Assembly (NCBI RefSeq): GCF_013266695.1
Contig: NZ_JABRXF010000003.1
Coordinates: 496,001-560,000 of the forward strand
Reading direction: 5' to 3'
Length of the DNA stretch: 64,000 nucleotides
Origin: Hongsoonwoonella zoysiae
GTDB lineage: Bacteria; Pseudomonadota; Alphaproteobacteria; Rhizobiales; Stappiaceae
Below the pieces are notes generated by a model. That model was not told the origin of the DNA. It searched no databases and saw only the letters and a list, made by a program, of their open reading frames with translations. Made by a program: the position numbers and the translations under genes. Below are positions 18,012 to 26,165 of this stretch, piece by piece (position 1 is the stretch's first letter; each line of letters starts with the position of its first letter).

Positions 18012-19139
18012 GTGAACTTCCTGCGGCAAATCCTGATCATCGCGGTTCTCGCGGGCGCCGGCTGGGGCGGCTATACCTTCTACCAGCAGGAATTCGCCAA
18101 TGGCGCGGCGAACGACCGTCCCGAACGCGGGCGTGGAGGCTCGCGCGCCGCCAGCGTCGAGACGGATACGGCCGTCATGCGCAACCTGTCACGGGTCGTC
18201 GAGGCGGTCGGCACGACGCGGGCAAGGCGTTCGGTGGAAATCGTTCCGCTGGCCGACGGGCGGGTTGTCGAACTCAACATCACGCCCGGCGGGGAAGTTG
18301 ACGAAGGCGGCGTCATCGCCCGCCTCGACGACGATATCGAGCGGGCCAATCTCTCAGCCGCCGAAGGCACGCTCTTGCAGAAGCAGCAGGCGGCGGAACG
18401 CGCAGCCCGCCTTCGCGAAAGCCAGACGGTCAGCCTTGCGGCGCTCGAGACCCTGCGCGCGGAGGAAATCGTCGCCCGCGCCGCCGTCGACAGGGCGCGC
18501 CGCCAGCTTGAGGACCGCACGATTCGTGCGCCGTTTTCCGGCGTTCTGGGCCTGACGTCGATTGACGTTGGCGCACGCGTGGAAGCCGGCGACCGGCTGA
18601 CGACGCTTGACGACCTCAGCAAGGTCGAAGTGGAATTCCAGCTTCCCGAAACGCTGTTTGCGCGCGTGAAGCCCGGCCTCGAGGTCGTCGCGCGCGGTTC
18701 CGCCTTTCCCGGCCGCACCTTCGAAGGGCGCATCATCGCGGTCGACAGCCGGGTCGACCGCAATTCCCGCTCATTCCTGACCCGCGCCGAACTGCCCAAC
18801 CCGGACCGCGCCTTGCCTTCGGGCATGTTCGTGCTGATGTCGATCACGCTTGACGATTACGAGGCCGTCACCGTGCCTGACGCGGCGATCGTCTCGGAAG
18901 GCTCGAACACTTTCGTCTACCGCATTGCCGCGGGCAAGGCGGAGAAGACGCAAGTGGCGACCGGCCTGCGCGAGGGTGGCCTTGTCGAGATCCGCGAAGG
19001 CATCGCGGCGGGAGACATGGTCGCCATTACAGGCCTTCAGCGCCTGCGTGATGGCGCCGAAGTGAACGTCCTCAACAGCGAGCCCGCGACGAGCGATGCC
19101 GGCGGCACGGCGGGCGCGCACGAAAGTTCACGCTCGTGA
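18012..19139 (+). CDS. RND efflux periplasmic adaptor (MFP/HlyD family)
   Basis: A 375-residue adaptor anchored by an N-terminal hydrophobic segment (residues about 5-25, ILIIAVLAGAGWGGYTFY). It has the lipoyl-like halves (VEIVPLADGRVVELNITPGGEVDEGG and IRAPFSGVLGLTSIDVGARVEAGD in pieces) around a short alpha-helical hairpin, then the beta barrel and membrane-proximal domain. The start is GTG at 18012 with GGAG 8 bases upstream. It overlaps the pump gene by four bases (GTGA). No outer-membrane channel gene is next to the pair, so a TolC encoded elsewhere is presumed. Confidence 0.9.
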   Translation: MNFLRQILIIAVLAGAGWGGYTFYQQEFANGAANDRPERGRGGSRAASVETDTAVMRNLSRVVEAVGTTRARRSVEIVPLADGRVVELNITPGGEVDEGGVIARLDDDIERANLSAAEGTLLQKQQAAERAARLRESQTVSLAALETLRAEEIVARAAVDRARRQLEDRTIRAPFSGVLGLTSIDVGARVEAGDRLTTLDDLSKVEVEFQLPETLFARVKPGLEVVARGSAFPGRTFEGRIIAVDSRVDRNSRSFLTRAELPNPDRALPSGMFVLMSITLDDYEAVTVPDAAIVSEGSNTFVYRIAAGKAEKTQVATGLREGGLVEIREGIAAGDMVAITGLQRLRDGAEVNVLNSEPATSDAGGTAGAHESSRS

Positions 19140-22100
19140 CGCTCTCCGATCTTTCCGTCCGCCGCCCGGTGCTGGCCGCCGTCGCCAGCATTCTGATCGT
19201 CGTCTTCGGTCTTGCCGGTCTCACGCAACTCCCGATCCGCGAACTGCCGGATGTGGACCGGTCCGTCGTTTCCGTCACGACCTATTATCCGGGCGCAGCT
19301 CCCGAAGTTGTCGATACCGACATCACGGAAATGATCGAGGGCGCCGTCGCCGGCATTTCGGGTGTGCGCACGATTTCCTCGCAAAGCCGGCGCGGGCGCA
19401 GCCGCACCACCATCGAGTTCGAGACGGGCCGCGATATCGACGAGGCGTCGAATGATGTGCGCGATGCCGTCGGGCGCGTGCGCTCCAACCTGCCGGACGA
19501 TGTCGACGAGCCGCAGGTGGTCAAGAGCGATTCCGACGCCGATCCAGTCATGCGCCTCGCGGTTACCAGCGACAACATGACGACGGCGGAAATCACCGAT
19601 TACGTCGACCGTTTCATCCACGACAGGCTCGCCACCGTCGACGGAGTGGCCAGCATCAATATCTACGGCGAGCGGCCGCTCGCTATCCGCATCTGGCTGA
19701 ACCGGCGCGAAATGGCGGCGCGCAATCTGACCGTCGCCGATGTCGAGGCGGCGCTCAGGCGCAACAACGTCGAGCTTCCCGCAGGCGAGATCGAAAGCCG
19801 CGACCGCCAGCTCGGCATCCGCCTCGACAGCCGGCTCTCCTCCGTCGAACAGTTCCGCAATGTCGTGGTCGACAGGATCGCCGGCTATCCGGTCAAGCTC
19901 GGCGACATCGCCCGCATCGAGGAAGGCGTTTCCAGCGACACCACCATTGCCCGCAGCAACGGGCGCGACGCGGTAGGCCTCGCCATCATCCGCCAGAGCC
20001 AAAGCAACACCATCGCGATCTCCAATGCTGTGCGCGAAGAAATCAAGGCGATCGAGCCGACCCTTCCCGAAGGCATGGCGATCGAAATCGGCTCGGACGA
20101 TGCGATCTTCGTCGGCGCATCGATCCGCGAGGTTTTGCAGGCGCTAGGAATATCGCTGGCGCTTGTCGTGCTCGTCATACTGCTATTCCTGATGAGCTTG
20201 CGCGCGACGCTCGTGCCCGCCATCACCATTCCCGTAGCCCTCATCGGCTGCTTCCTGCTGATCCAGCTCCTCGGCTTTTCCATCAATGTGCTGACGCTGC
20301 TTGCGCTGCTTCTGGCCATAGGCCTGGTGGTGGATGACGCCATCGTCGTGCTGGAAAATATCCAGCGCCGGATCGACCACGGCGAAAGCCCGCTTGCGGC
20401 GAGCGTGCTGGGTTCCCGGCAGGTCACCTTCGCGGTGCTTGCGACATCGGCCACACTGATTGCGGTCTTCGTGCCGCTTTCCTTCCTGCCTGGTCAGGTC
20501 GGCGGACTTTTCATCGAGTTCGGCTTCGTCATGGCAAGTGCGGTGGCGATCTCCACCTTCGTCGCGCTCACCGCCTGTCCGGCACTCGCCTCCAAGGTTC
20601 TGTCGCGGTCCAAAAACGCAAGCGCCGACGGCGAACGGCGCGAACCGCTGTTGCTGCGCGCCTACCGACGCAGCCTCGAAGCGCTTGTCAGAATGCCGCT
20701 GGTGGCGATCGCGGTGGTCGTCGCGATCGCGGCCTTCAGCTGGCCGCTCTTCCAGTCGCTGCCGCGCGAGCTTACGCCCAACGAGGATCGCGGCGTCGTC
20801 TTCGTTCCCCTCACCGCGCCGCAGGGAAGTACGCTCGAACATACCGACCGGGCCGCGCGACAGGTCGAAGAGATCGCAAGCCCCTATCGCGATAGCGGCG
20901 AGATCGACACGATCTTTACATTCTCCGGCTTCGGCAACCGCGCCTACCGCTCCTTCGTGGTCTTTCGCCTTGCACCGTGGGAGGAACGCACGCTCGACAA
21001 TCGCGGCCTCGCCCGCGCGCTTGCCCCGCGCATGAGCGAGGTCACCATCGCGCGCGGCTTTCCCGTATCGCCCGCCGGTCTCGGGCTTCGCGGCTCCTCC
21101 AGCCCGCTTCGCGTCGTCGTTGGCGGGCCGGATTTCGAAAGCGTGAAGATCTGGGCGCAGCAGTTGCTGCAAAAAGCCCAGGAAAACCCTAATCTCGTCA
21201 ATCCGGAAATGGATTTCGAGGAGAACGAGCCGCAGCTCTCGCTCACCGTCGACAGGGCGCGGGCGGACGATCTCGGCATCAGCGTGCAGACCATCGCCTC
21301 GACGCTGCAGACCATGCTCGCCTCGCGCGAGGTGACGCAATTCGTCAGCCGCGGGCGCGAATATCCGGTCATTCTTCAGGCGGAAATAGAGGACAGGCGC
21401 TCTCCGTCGGACATCAGCAACATCTTCATCCGTTCAGGCGACGGCACATCGCTGATCCCTCTCGGTGCGCTCGTTTCCATGAACGAGAGTGCCGCCGCCG
21501 CCTCGCTCCGCCGCTACGACCGGTTGCCGTCCATCGTGATTTCGGCCGCCCTTGCGGATGGTTACGACCTCGGCTCGGCCATCCAGTTCATGCGCGAGGC
21601 AGCGTCCGAAGTTCTCCCGCCGGAGGCAAAGCTCGGGCTCGACGGCCAGTCGCAGCAGTTCCAGGAAACCGCAAGCGGCGCCAATCTCGTCTTCGCCATG
21701 GCGCTTCTGATCGTCTTTCTGGTGCTTGCCGCACAATTCGAAAGCTTCATTCACCCGCTGGTGATCCTGCTCACCGTCCCGCTCGGCATAGCCGGCGCCA
21801 TCTACGCCATGACAGTCGGAGGGCTGTCGCTCAACGTCTACAGCCAGATCGGCATCGTGCTGCTGATCGGTCTCATGGCCAAGAACGGCATTCTCATCGT
21901 CGAATTCGCCAACCAGCTACGCGACGAAGGCCAGCCGGTACGAGAGGCGGTGATCAACGCTTCGGTGCTGCGTCTGCGCCCCATCGTCATGACGGTCGTT
22001 TCCACAGTGCTCGGCGCGTTGCCGCTCGTGCTTGCAAGTGGTGCTGGCGCGGAAAGCCGGATCGCCATCGGCAGCGTCATCATCGGCGGGCTCACGCTTT

Positions 22101-22258
22101 CCTCCGCGCTGACGCTGTTCCTGACACCGGTCCTCTATGACCTTCTAGCCCGCTTTACGCGCCCGCGCGGCACTGTCGAGAAGATGCTGGAGCGCGAATT
22201 GAGCGCTGCGACCCAAAAGCGCGCCGATGCCGGCGCGCAGCCCGAAGCGGGCGAGTAG
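19136..22258 (+). CDS. RND-family multidrug efflux pump
   Basis: A 1040-residue AcrB-type inner-membrane proton antiporter. Features are the first transmembrane segment preceded by LSDLSVRRPVLAAV, the two large periplasmic loops, and the proton-relay pair in GLVVDDAIVVLENIQR (the double Asp of TM4). The second half repeats the pattern with GIVLLIGLMAKNGILIVEFAN. The GTG start overlaps the adaptor stop. Length is close to the 1030-1050 residues usual for this group. Substrates cannot be predicted. No regulator gene is adjacent. The pair interrupts the glyQ/glyS region on the opposite strand. Confidence 0.93.
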   Translation: MTLSDLSVRRPVLAAVASILIVVFGLAGLTQLPIRELPDVDRSVVSVTTYYPGAAPEVVDTDITEMIEGAVAGISGVRTISSQSRRGRSRTTIEFETGRDIDEASNDVRDAVGRVRSNLPDDVDEPQVVKSDSDADPVMRLAVTSDNMTTAEITDYVDRFIHDRLATVDGVASINIYGERPLAIRIWLNRREMAARNLTVADVEAALRRNNVELPAGEIESRDRQLGIRLDSRLSSVEQFRNVVVDRIAGYPVKLGDIARIEEGVSSDTTIARSNGRDAVGLAIIRQSQSNTIAISNAVREEIKAIEPTLPEGMAIEIGSDDAIFVGASIREVLQALGISLALVVLVILLFLMSLRATLVPAITIPVALIGCFLLIQLLGFSINVLTLLALLLAIGLVVDDAIVVLENIQRRIDHGESPLAASVLGSRQVTFAVLATSATLIAVFVPLSFLPGQVGGLFIEFGFVMASAVAISTFVALTACPALASKVLSRSKNASADGERREPLLLRAYRRSLEALVRMPLVAIAVVVAIAAFSWPLFQSLPRELTPNEDRGVVFVPLTAPQGSTLEHTDRAARQVEEIASPYRDSGEIDTIFTFSGFGNRAYRSFVVFRLAPWEERTLDNRGLARALAPRMSEVTIARGFPVSPAGLGLRGSSSPLRVVVGGPDFESVKIWAQQLLQKAQENPNLVNPEMDFEENEPQLSLTVDRARADDLGISVQTIASTLQTMLASREVTQFVSRGREYPVILQAEIEDRRSPSDISNIFIRSGDGTSLIPLGALVSMNESAAAASLRRYDRLPSIVISAALADGYDLGSAIQFMREAASEVLPPEAKLGLDGQSQQFQETASGANLVFAMALLIVFLVLAAQFESFIHPLVILLTVPLGIAGAIYAMTVGGLSLNVYSQIGIVLLIGLMAKNGILIVEFANQLRDEGQPVREAVINASVLRLRPIVMTVVSTVLGALPLVLASGAGAESRIAIGSVIIGGLTLSSALTLFLTPVLYDLLARFTRPRGTVEKMLERELSAATQKRADAGAQPEAGE

Positions 22259-22276
22259 GAACAGGCCCGGCGTCGT

Positions 22277-22516
22277 TCAAAGCGACTTGTGGGAGCCATC
22301 GCAGAACGGCTGGTTGCCCGTCGCCTTGCAGCCGCAGAAGAACTTCCTGCCACTTTTCTCCGCGGTCCACTTGAGCGGCTGAAAATCGGTGGCCTTGTGC
22401 GAACCGTCACAAAAGGGCTGCTTCGCGGAGCGCCCGCACACACACCAGAAATACGTCTTACCCGCTTCCACTTCGACGGCGTAAGAGCCTTTTTGGGCAA
22501 CGACCGCTTCGCTCAT
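22277..22516 (-). CDS. Dual CDGSH iron-sulfur protein
   Basis: A 79-residue protein with two CDGSH motifs, CVCGRSAKQPFCDGSH and CGCKATGNQPFCDGSH, each the CxCx(n)Cx3H ligand set for a 2Fe-2S cluster. Such small bacterial proteins probably handle electron or cluster transfer, but the partner is unknown. GGGGGAGG stands 5 bases before the ATG at MSEAVVAQKG; the longer frame is rejected. It ends 18 bases from the convergent RND pump and is 116 bases downstream of glyQ on the same strand, so it may be co-transcribed with glyQ. Confidence 0.9.
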   Translation of the reverse strand: MSEAVVAQKGSYAVEVEAGKTYFWCVCGRSAKQPFCDGSHKATDFQPLKWTAEKSGRKFFCGCKATGNQPFCDGSHKSL

Positions 22517-22632
22517 AAATGCCTCCCCCACTTTTCGAGTTCTGACGCAAGGCTGCCCGAGCAAAATGGGAAAGCGCAATTCACGCGTCGCCCGCCGCCG
22601 CTCAATCCGACGTGATGGCGCTCACGCGAACG

Positions 22633-23592
22633 TTAGGCCGCGACATATCCCTTGCCCCCGGCATCGGTTTCAAGGAAGGCCGCCCCACACGCCTTGGCAA
22701 GCTCGCGCACACGCAGGATATAGCTCTGGCGTTCTGTAACGGATATGACGCCGCGCGCATCCAGAAGGTTGAAGCAGTGAGACGCCTTGATGCACTGGTC
22801 ATAGGCCGGCAGCACCACCTTGTGGATACCATCCTCGCCCTCATCGCGCGCTTTGGCCCCCGCGTCCAGCAGCCGCCGGCATTCGTCTTCGGCGTCCTTG
22901 AAGTGGCGGAACAGCATGTCCGTGTCGGCATATTCGAAGTTATGGCGGGAATATTCCTGTTCGGCTTGCAGGAAAACGTCGCCGTAGGTGACCTTGTCGT
23001 CACCTTCCAGCCCGTTGTAATTCAGGTCGTAGACGTTATCGACGCCCTGGATATACATCGCCAAACGTTCAAGTCCGTAGGTCAGTTCGCCGGAAACGGG
23101 CGAACACTCGAAGCCCGCCACCTGCTGGAAATAGGTGAACTGCGAAACTTCCATGCCGTCGCACCAGCATTCCCAACCAAGGCCCCATGCGCCCAGCGTC
23201 GGGCTTTCCCAGTCATCCTCGACGAAGCGGATATCATGCACCTTCGGATCGAGGCCGATGGCATAGAGGCTTTCGAGATAAAGATCCTGCAGGTTGGAAG
23301 GCGACGGCTTCAGGAGCACCTGGAACTGGTAATAGTGCTGCAGCCTGTTCGGGTTTTCGCCGTAGCGCCCGTCGGTCGGGCGGCGCGAAGGCTGCACATA
23401 GGCCGCTTTCCACGGGCGCGGCCCGAGCGAGCGCAGCGTCGTCGCCGGGTGGAACGTGCCCGCACCCACTTCCATATCATAGGGCTGGAGCACCACGCAG
23501 CCCCGGTCCGCCCAGTAGCGCTGCAGGGTAAGTATCAGGCCCTGGAAGGAGTTTTGCGGCCGCATGTGCAGCGGAAGGCTTTCGCTCGGCAT
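22633..23592 (-). CDS. glyQ: Glycyl-tRNA synthetase alpha subunit
   Basis: A 319-residue catalytic subunit of the bacterial tetrameric glycyl-tRNA synthetase, which activates glycine and charges tRNA-Gly together with GlyS. Typical segments are [54 protein letters not shown] and [28 protein letters not shown] (in parts). The start [13 protein letters not shown] is supported by GGGAAAAG about 5 bases upstream; the longer frame is discarded. It is followed by the CDGSH gene and separated from glyS by the RND operon. Confidence 0.95.
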   Translation of the reverse strand: MPSESLPLHMRPQNSFQGLILTLQRYWADRGCVVLQPYDMEVGAGTFHPATTLRSLGPRPWKAAYVQPSRRPTDGRYGENPNRLQHYYQFQVLLKPSPSNLQDLYLESLYAIGLDPKVHDIRFVEDDWESPTLGAWGLGWECWCDGMEVSQFTYFQQVAGFECSPVSGELTYGLERLAMYIQGVDNVYDLNYNGLEGDDKVTYGDVFLQAEQEYSRHNFEYADTDMLFRHFKDAEDECRRLLDAGAKARDEGEDGIHKVVLPAYDQCIKASHCFNLLDARGVISVTERQSYILRVRELAKACGAAFLETDAGGKGYVAA

Positions 23593-23745
23593 ATTGCTTT
23601 TCCCGGCGGTGGGCGATGAGGCGAGAGAGGCGTCGGCGGTTGGAATCCCACCCGTTCGACGGGGCAGACACGTGCCACCATCGCCCGCATTCGTCAAGGA
23701 ATTCGGCAAACAGCGCGCCGCGGTAACGTAAATTCGAGCGGCGGT

Positions 23746-23934
23746 TCAGCCTTCGCGCGGGCGGTAGCGGCCGGTTTCCGGATCGCGTTCCAGCGTCGCA
23801 ACGCGCTCGCGCTTGGCCTTGTCGTTGGCGCTCTTGGATACGCGCGCCTCGACACGGTTCATCTCGCGGCGAACGGCCCTGGCGAGCACATATCCCCCCA
23901 CGGCAAGCGCAGCCAATGCGAATAATTGCGGCAT
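23746..23934 (-). CDS. Small conserved membrane protein
   Basis: A 62-residue protein starting MPQLFALAALAVGGYVLARAV: one N-terminal membrane segment, then a basic helix (RREMNRVEARVSKS) and a charged tail ending RDPETGRYRPREG. GGGAGATAGGAAG directly precedes this ATG, which favours it over an ATG six codons earlier. Similar small proteins occur in rhizobial genomes between an S49 peptidase gene and glyQ, as here. Function is unknown. Confidence 0.72.
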   Translation of the reverse strand: MPQLFALAALAVGGYVLARAVRREMNRVEARVSKSANDKAKRERVATLERDPETGRYRPREG

Positions 23935-23969
23935 CTTCCTATCTCCCGCCATTTATTTTCCTACGCCGC

Positions 23970-24827
23970 TCAAAGCCCGTAACGCGCCCAGAGTGCACGC
24001 GTCTCGAGCGAAGATATGATGTCATCGCCGACGCCTTGCAGGTTGATCCCGCCCGGCGCATCAACGCCAATTCCTCCCCGTTTGGGGAAAATCGAGCGCG
24101 GCGCGCCGTAAAGGGTCGGTTCCGCGTCCTTGCCGAAGCGCTCCTTGATCACCGAGCGCAAATCGCCAAGCTGGTCGATCAGCCCCAGGTCCCGCGCTTT
24201 CTGGCCCGTCCAGAAAAGACCGGAGAAGACGTCTTCCGCCTCGTTCAGCACATCGCCGCGCCGCTCCTTCACCATTCCGGTGAAAGTCTCATGGATTTCC
24301 TGCTGCAGGGACTTCAAGTGCTCCACATCCTCCGCCCTCTCGGGCCTGAAGGGATCGAGCAACACTTTCTTTTCCCCCGCCGTATAGACGCGGCGCTCCA
24401 CGCCGATTTTCGAAATGAGGTCATTGAAGCCGAAACCTGCCGAAACGACGCCGATGGAGCCCACGATCGAGGACGGATCGGCGATGATCTCGTCACCCGC
24501 AATCGCGATCATGTAGCCACCGGATGCCGCCACATCCTCAACGAAGACGAGAACGTCCTTCTTGTGCTCCTCGGCCAGCGCCCGGATACGGGTGTAGATC
24601 AGGCGCGACTGGACGGGCGATCCGCCCGGCGAATTGACCAGAAGCGCCACTGCGGGCGCTTCCTTCACCTTGAAGGCGCGCTCCAGCGTCTGCGCGCAGG
24701 AAGAAAGCGTCAACCCCGGGCGAAGCGGGGTCGACATGCCGATGGCGCCATGCAGGCGAACCACCGGCACTCTCGGTTTCGTTTTGCCGAGTTTTCCGGG
24801 CAGATACTTGCGCAGTTTGTTGAGCAC
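23970..24827 (-). CDS. sppA: S49-family signal peptide peptidase-like protein
   Basis: A 285-residue serine peptidase of the SppA/SohB group. The N-terminal substrate region reads VPVVRLHGAIG, the core has ALLVNSPGGSP, and the active serine lies in VEDVAASGGYMIA, followed by the catalytic-lysine region after SIVGSIGVVSA. No ATG fits the N terminus; GTG at 24827 (VLNKLRKYLPGKLG) gives the length usual for rhizobial homologues. The longer frame overlaps the upstream uracil glycosylase gene. It probably cleaves residual signal peptides or membrane proteins. Likely co-transcribed with the glycosylase upstream and the small membrane protein downstream. Confidence 0.85.
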   Translation of the reverse strand: MLNKLRKYLPGKLGKTKPRVPVVRLHGAIGMSTPLRPGLTLSSCAQTLERAFKVKEAPAVALLVNSPGGSPVQSRLIYTRIRALAEEHKKDVLVFVEDVAASGGYMIAIAGDEIIADPSSIVGSIGVVSAGFGFNDLISKIGVERRVYTAGEKKVLLDPFRPERAEDVEHLKSLQQEIHETFTGMVKERRGDVLNEAEDVFSGLFWTGQKARDLGLIDQLGDLRSVIKERFGKDAEPTLYGAPRSIFPKRGGIGVDAPGGINLQGVGDDIISSLETRALWARYGL

Positions 24828-24900
24828 GTCGGTTTCCCGCAGCGGAGTTGAGAGGTTTACGAGTTCGATATAGGCCTTCTTGCGCCCTGTGAAAATGCGT

Positions 24901-25842
24901 CTATGACGCAACGCCCTCTTCAAGGGCGGCCTTAATCGCCAGGAAATCGCGCCAGGCAAGGCGTTTTTGCGCCGGATTGCGCAGGAGGTAGGCCGGGTGA
25001 AGCGTCGCGATCGCCCGGATTTGCCGCTTGCCGGTGTCGTACGTCATCCAGTGCCCGCGCAGGCGCAAAATGCCATCGGTAACGCCAAGCAGAGCCTTGG
25101 CCGAAGCCCCGCCCAGGAACACCAGCACATCCGGGTCCACTAGCTCGATCTGCCGCTTGATGAAAGGCTTGCAGATTTCCGTTTCCTGCGGGCTCGGTGT
25201 GCGGTTGCCTGGCGGGCGCCACGGCACGACGTTGGCGATGTAGACCACCTGGCGCTCAAGCCCGATCGCGGCAAGGATCCGGTCGAGAAGCTGGCCCGAC
25301 CGGCCCACGAAGGGCAGGCCCTGGACATCCTCTTCCCGTCCCGGCGCCTCGCCGACGAACATCACCCGCGCATTCGGACTGCCATCCGCGAACACAAGGT
25401 TCTTGGCTGTGCGTTTGAGGTTGCAGCCCTCGAACCTGGAAAGGATCCGGTGCAGTTCATCCAGCGTTTTCGCGCTCGCCGCAGCCTCTCGCGCCGCGAC
25501 GATGGATTCATCGCCCGGAACACTCGGCTGAACACTTGGCTGAACGTTTACCGACGCGCCCGTCTGCGCCGAAGGTTTTGGAGGCGCAGACGGGGCGTTT
25601 CCTTGTACTGGCCTGGCAGGCGCGGCAGGCCGCATCGGCGCGGTTTCTTGTGCCCGTACCGGCGCCGGACGCCTTGCCTGCGTCTCGACATAGGCGAAGG
25701 CGTCGACGGCGTCTTCATCCACCATGCCGTTGACGCCGGCACCGACATAAAAATCCATCAAGGCTTCATAGGCGCGCGCAAGCTCCGCAGCACCTTTGGG
25801 CGCTTCGCCGTTATCGCCAGTATCCGGGCCGGACGTCATCAT
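24901..25842 (-). CDS. Family 4-like uracil-DNA glycosylase
   Basis: A 313-residue protein with an N-terminal Pro/Ala/Gln-rich linker (about 50-125) and a C-terminal glycosylase domain of the SPO1-polymerase-related type. The motifs VMFVGEAPGREEDVQGLPFVGRSGQLLD and IATLHPAYLLR (in parts) are the uracil-binding and catalytic loops. Of the four cysteines that hold the 4Fe-4S cluster in family 4 enzymes, I see counterparts only in FEGCNLKRT and EICKPF; the CxxC partner and the KCRPPGNR cysteine (here PWRPPGNR) are missing. ATG at 25842 follows AAGAAAG. It removes uracil from DNA if active. It is divergent from the ETF oxidoreductase gene. Confidence 0.87.
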   Translation of the reverse strand: MMTSGPDTGDNGEAPKGAAELARAYEALMDFYVGAGVNGMVDEDAVDAFAYVETQARRPAPVRAQETAPMRPAAPARPVQGNAPSAPPKPSAQTGASVNVQPSVQPSVPGDESIVAAREAAASAKTLDELHRILSRFEGCNLKRTAKNLVFADGSPNARVMFVGEAPGREEDVQGLPFVGRSGQLLDRILAAIGLERQVVYIANVVPWRPPGNRTPSPQETEICKPFIKRQIELVDPDVLVFLGGASAKALLGVTDGILRLRGHWMTYDTGKRQIRAIATLHPAYLLRNPAQKRLAWRDFLAIKAALEEGVAS

Positions 25843-25954
25843 GCTTTCTTGTCGCAAATGCCGGGGATGATCGCAATCGTCATTGCGTGCAAGGGTCGGC
25901 ACCTCAAGGCACCCGGAGGTGGCTCAACACCACTTGCGCCAGACGTACATTCCG

Positions 25955-25970
25955 TTTACGTAAACGTCAT
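25955..25970. promoter_or_regulatory. Candidate LiuR-type operator
   Basis: TTTACGT-AA-ACGTCAT is an imperfect 7-2-7 inverted repeat. It overlaps a perfect 14-base palindrome (CGTTTACGTAAACG, 25953-25966). The ACGT-centred arms match what I remember of the MerR-family LiuR site, TTGACGT-nn-ACGTCAA. It lies 195 bases before the ETF oxidoreductase start. Confidence 0.45.
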
Positions 25971-26165
25971 TATCCTTTAGGTTTCCCGCTCGGTGATTGC
26001 GGGCAGTTGCGCCCTGCACTAAACAGGAAACTGCGGGATATGTCGCCTGGCATCCACGCATGCGCCTCGTCCGGGCTTCGGATACGCGCGGATCGATGCT
26101 AGCGATGAAAAGACAAACATACAGGCGGGCGGATGCGCCGCATCCGCCTGAGGCGGGAGAAAGAC

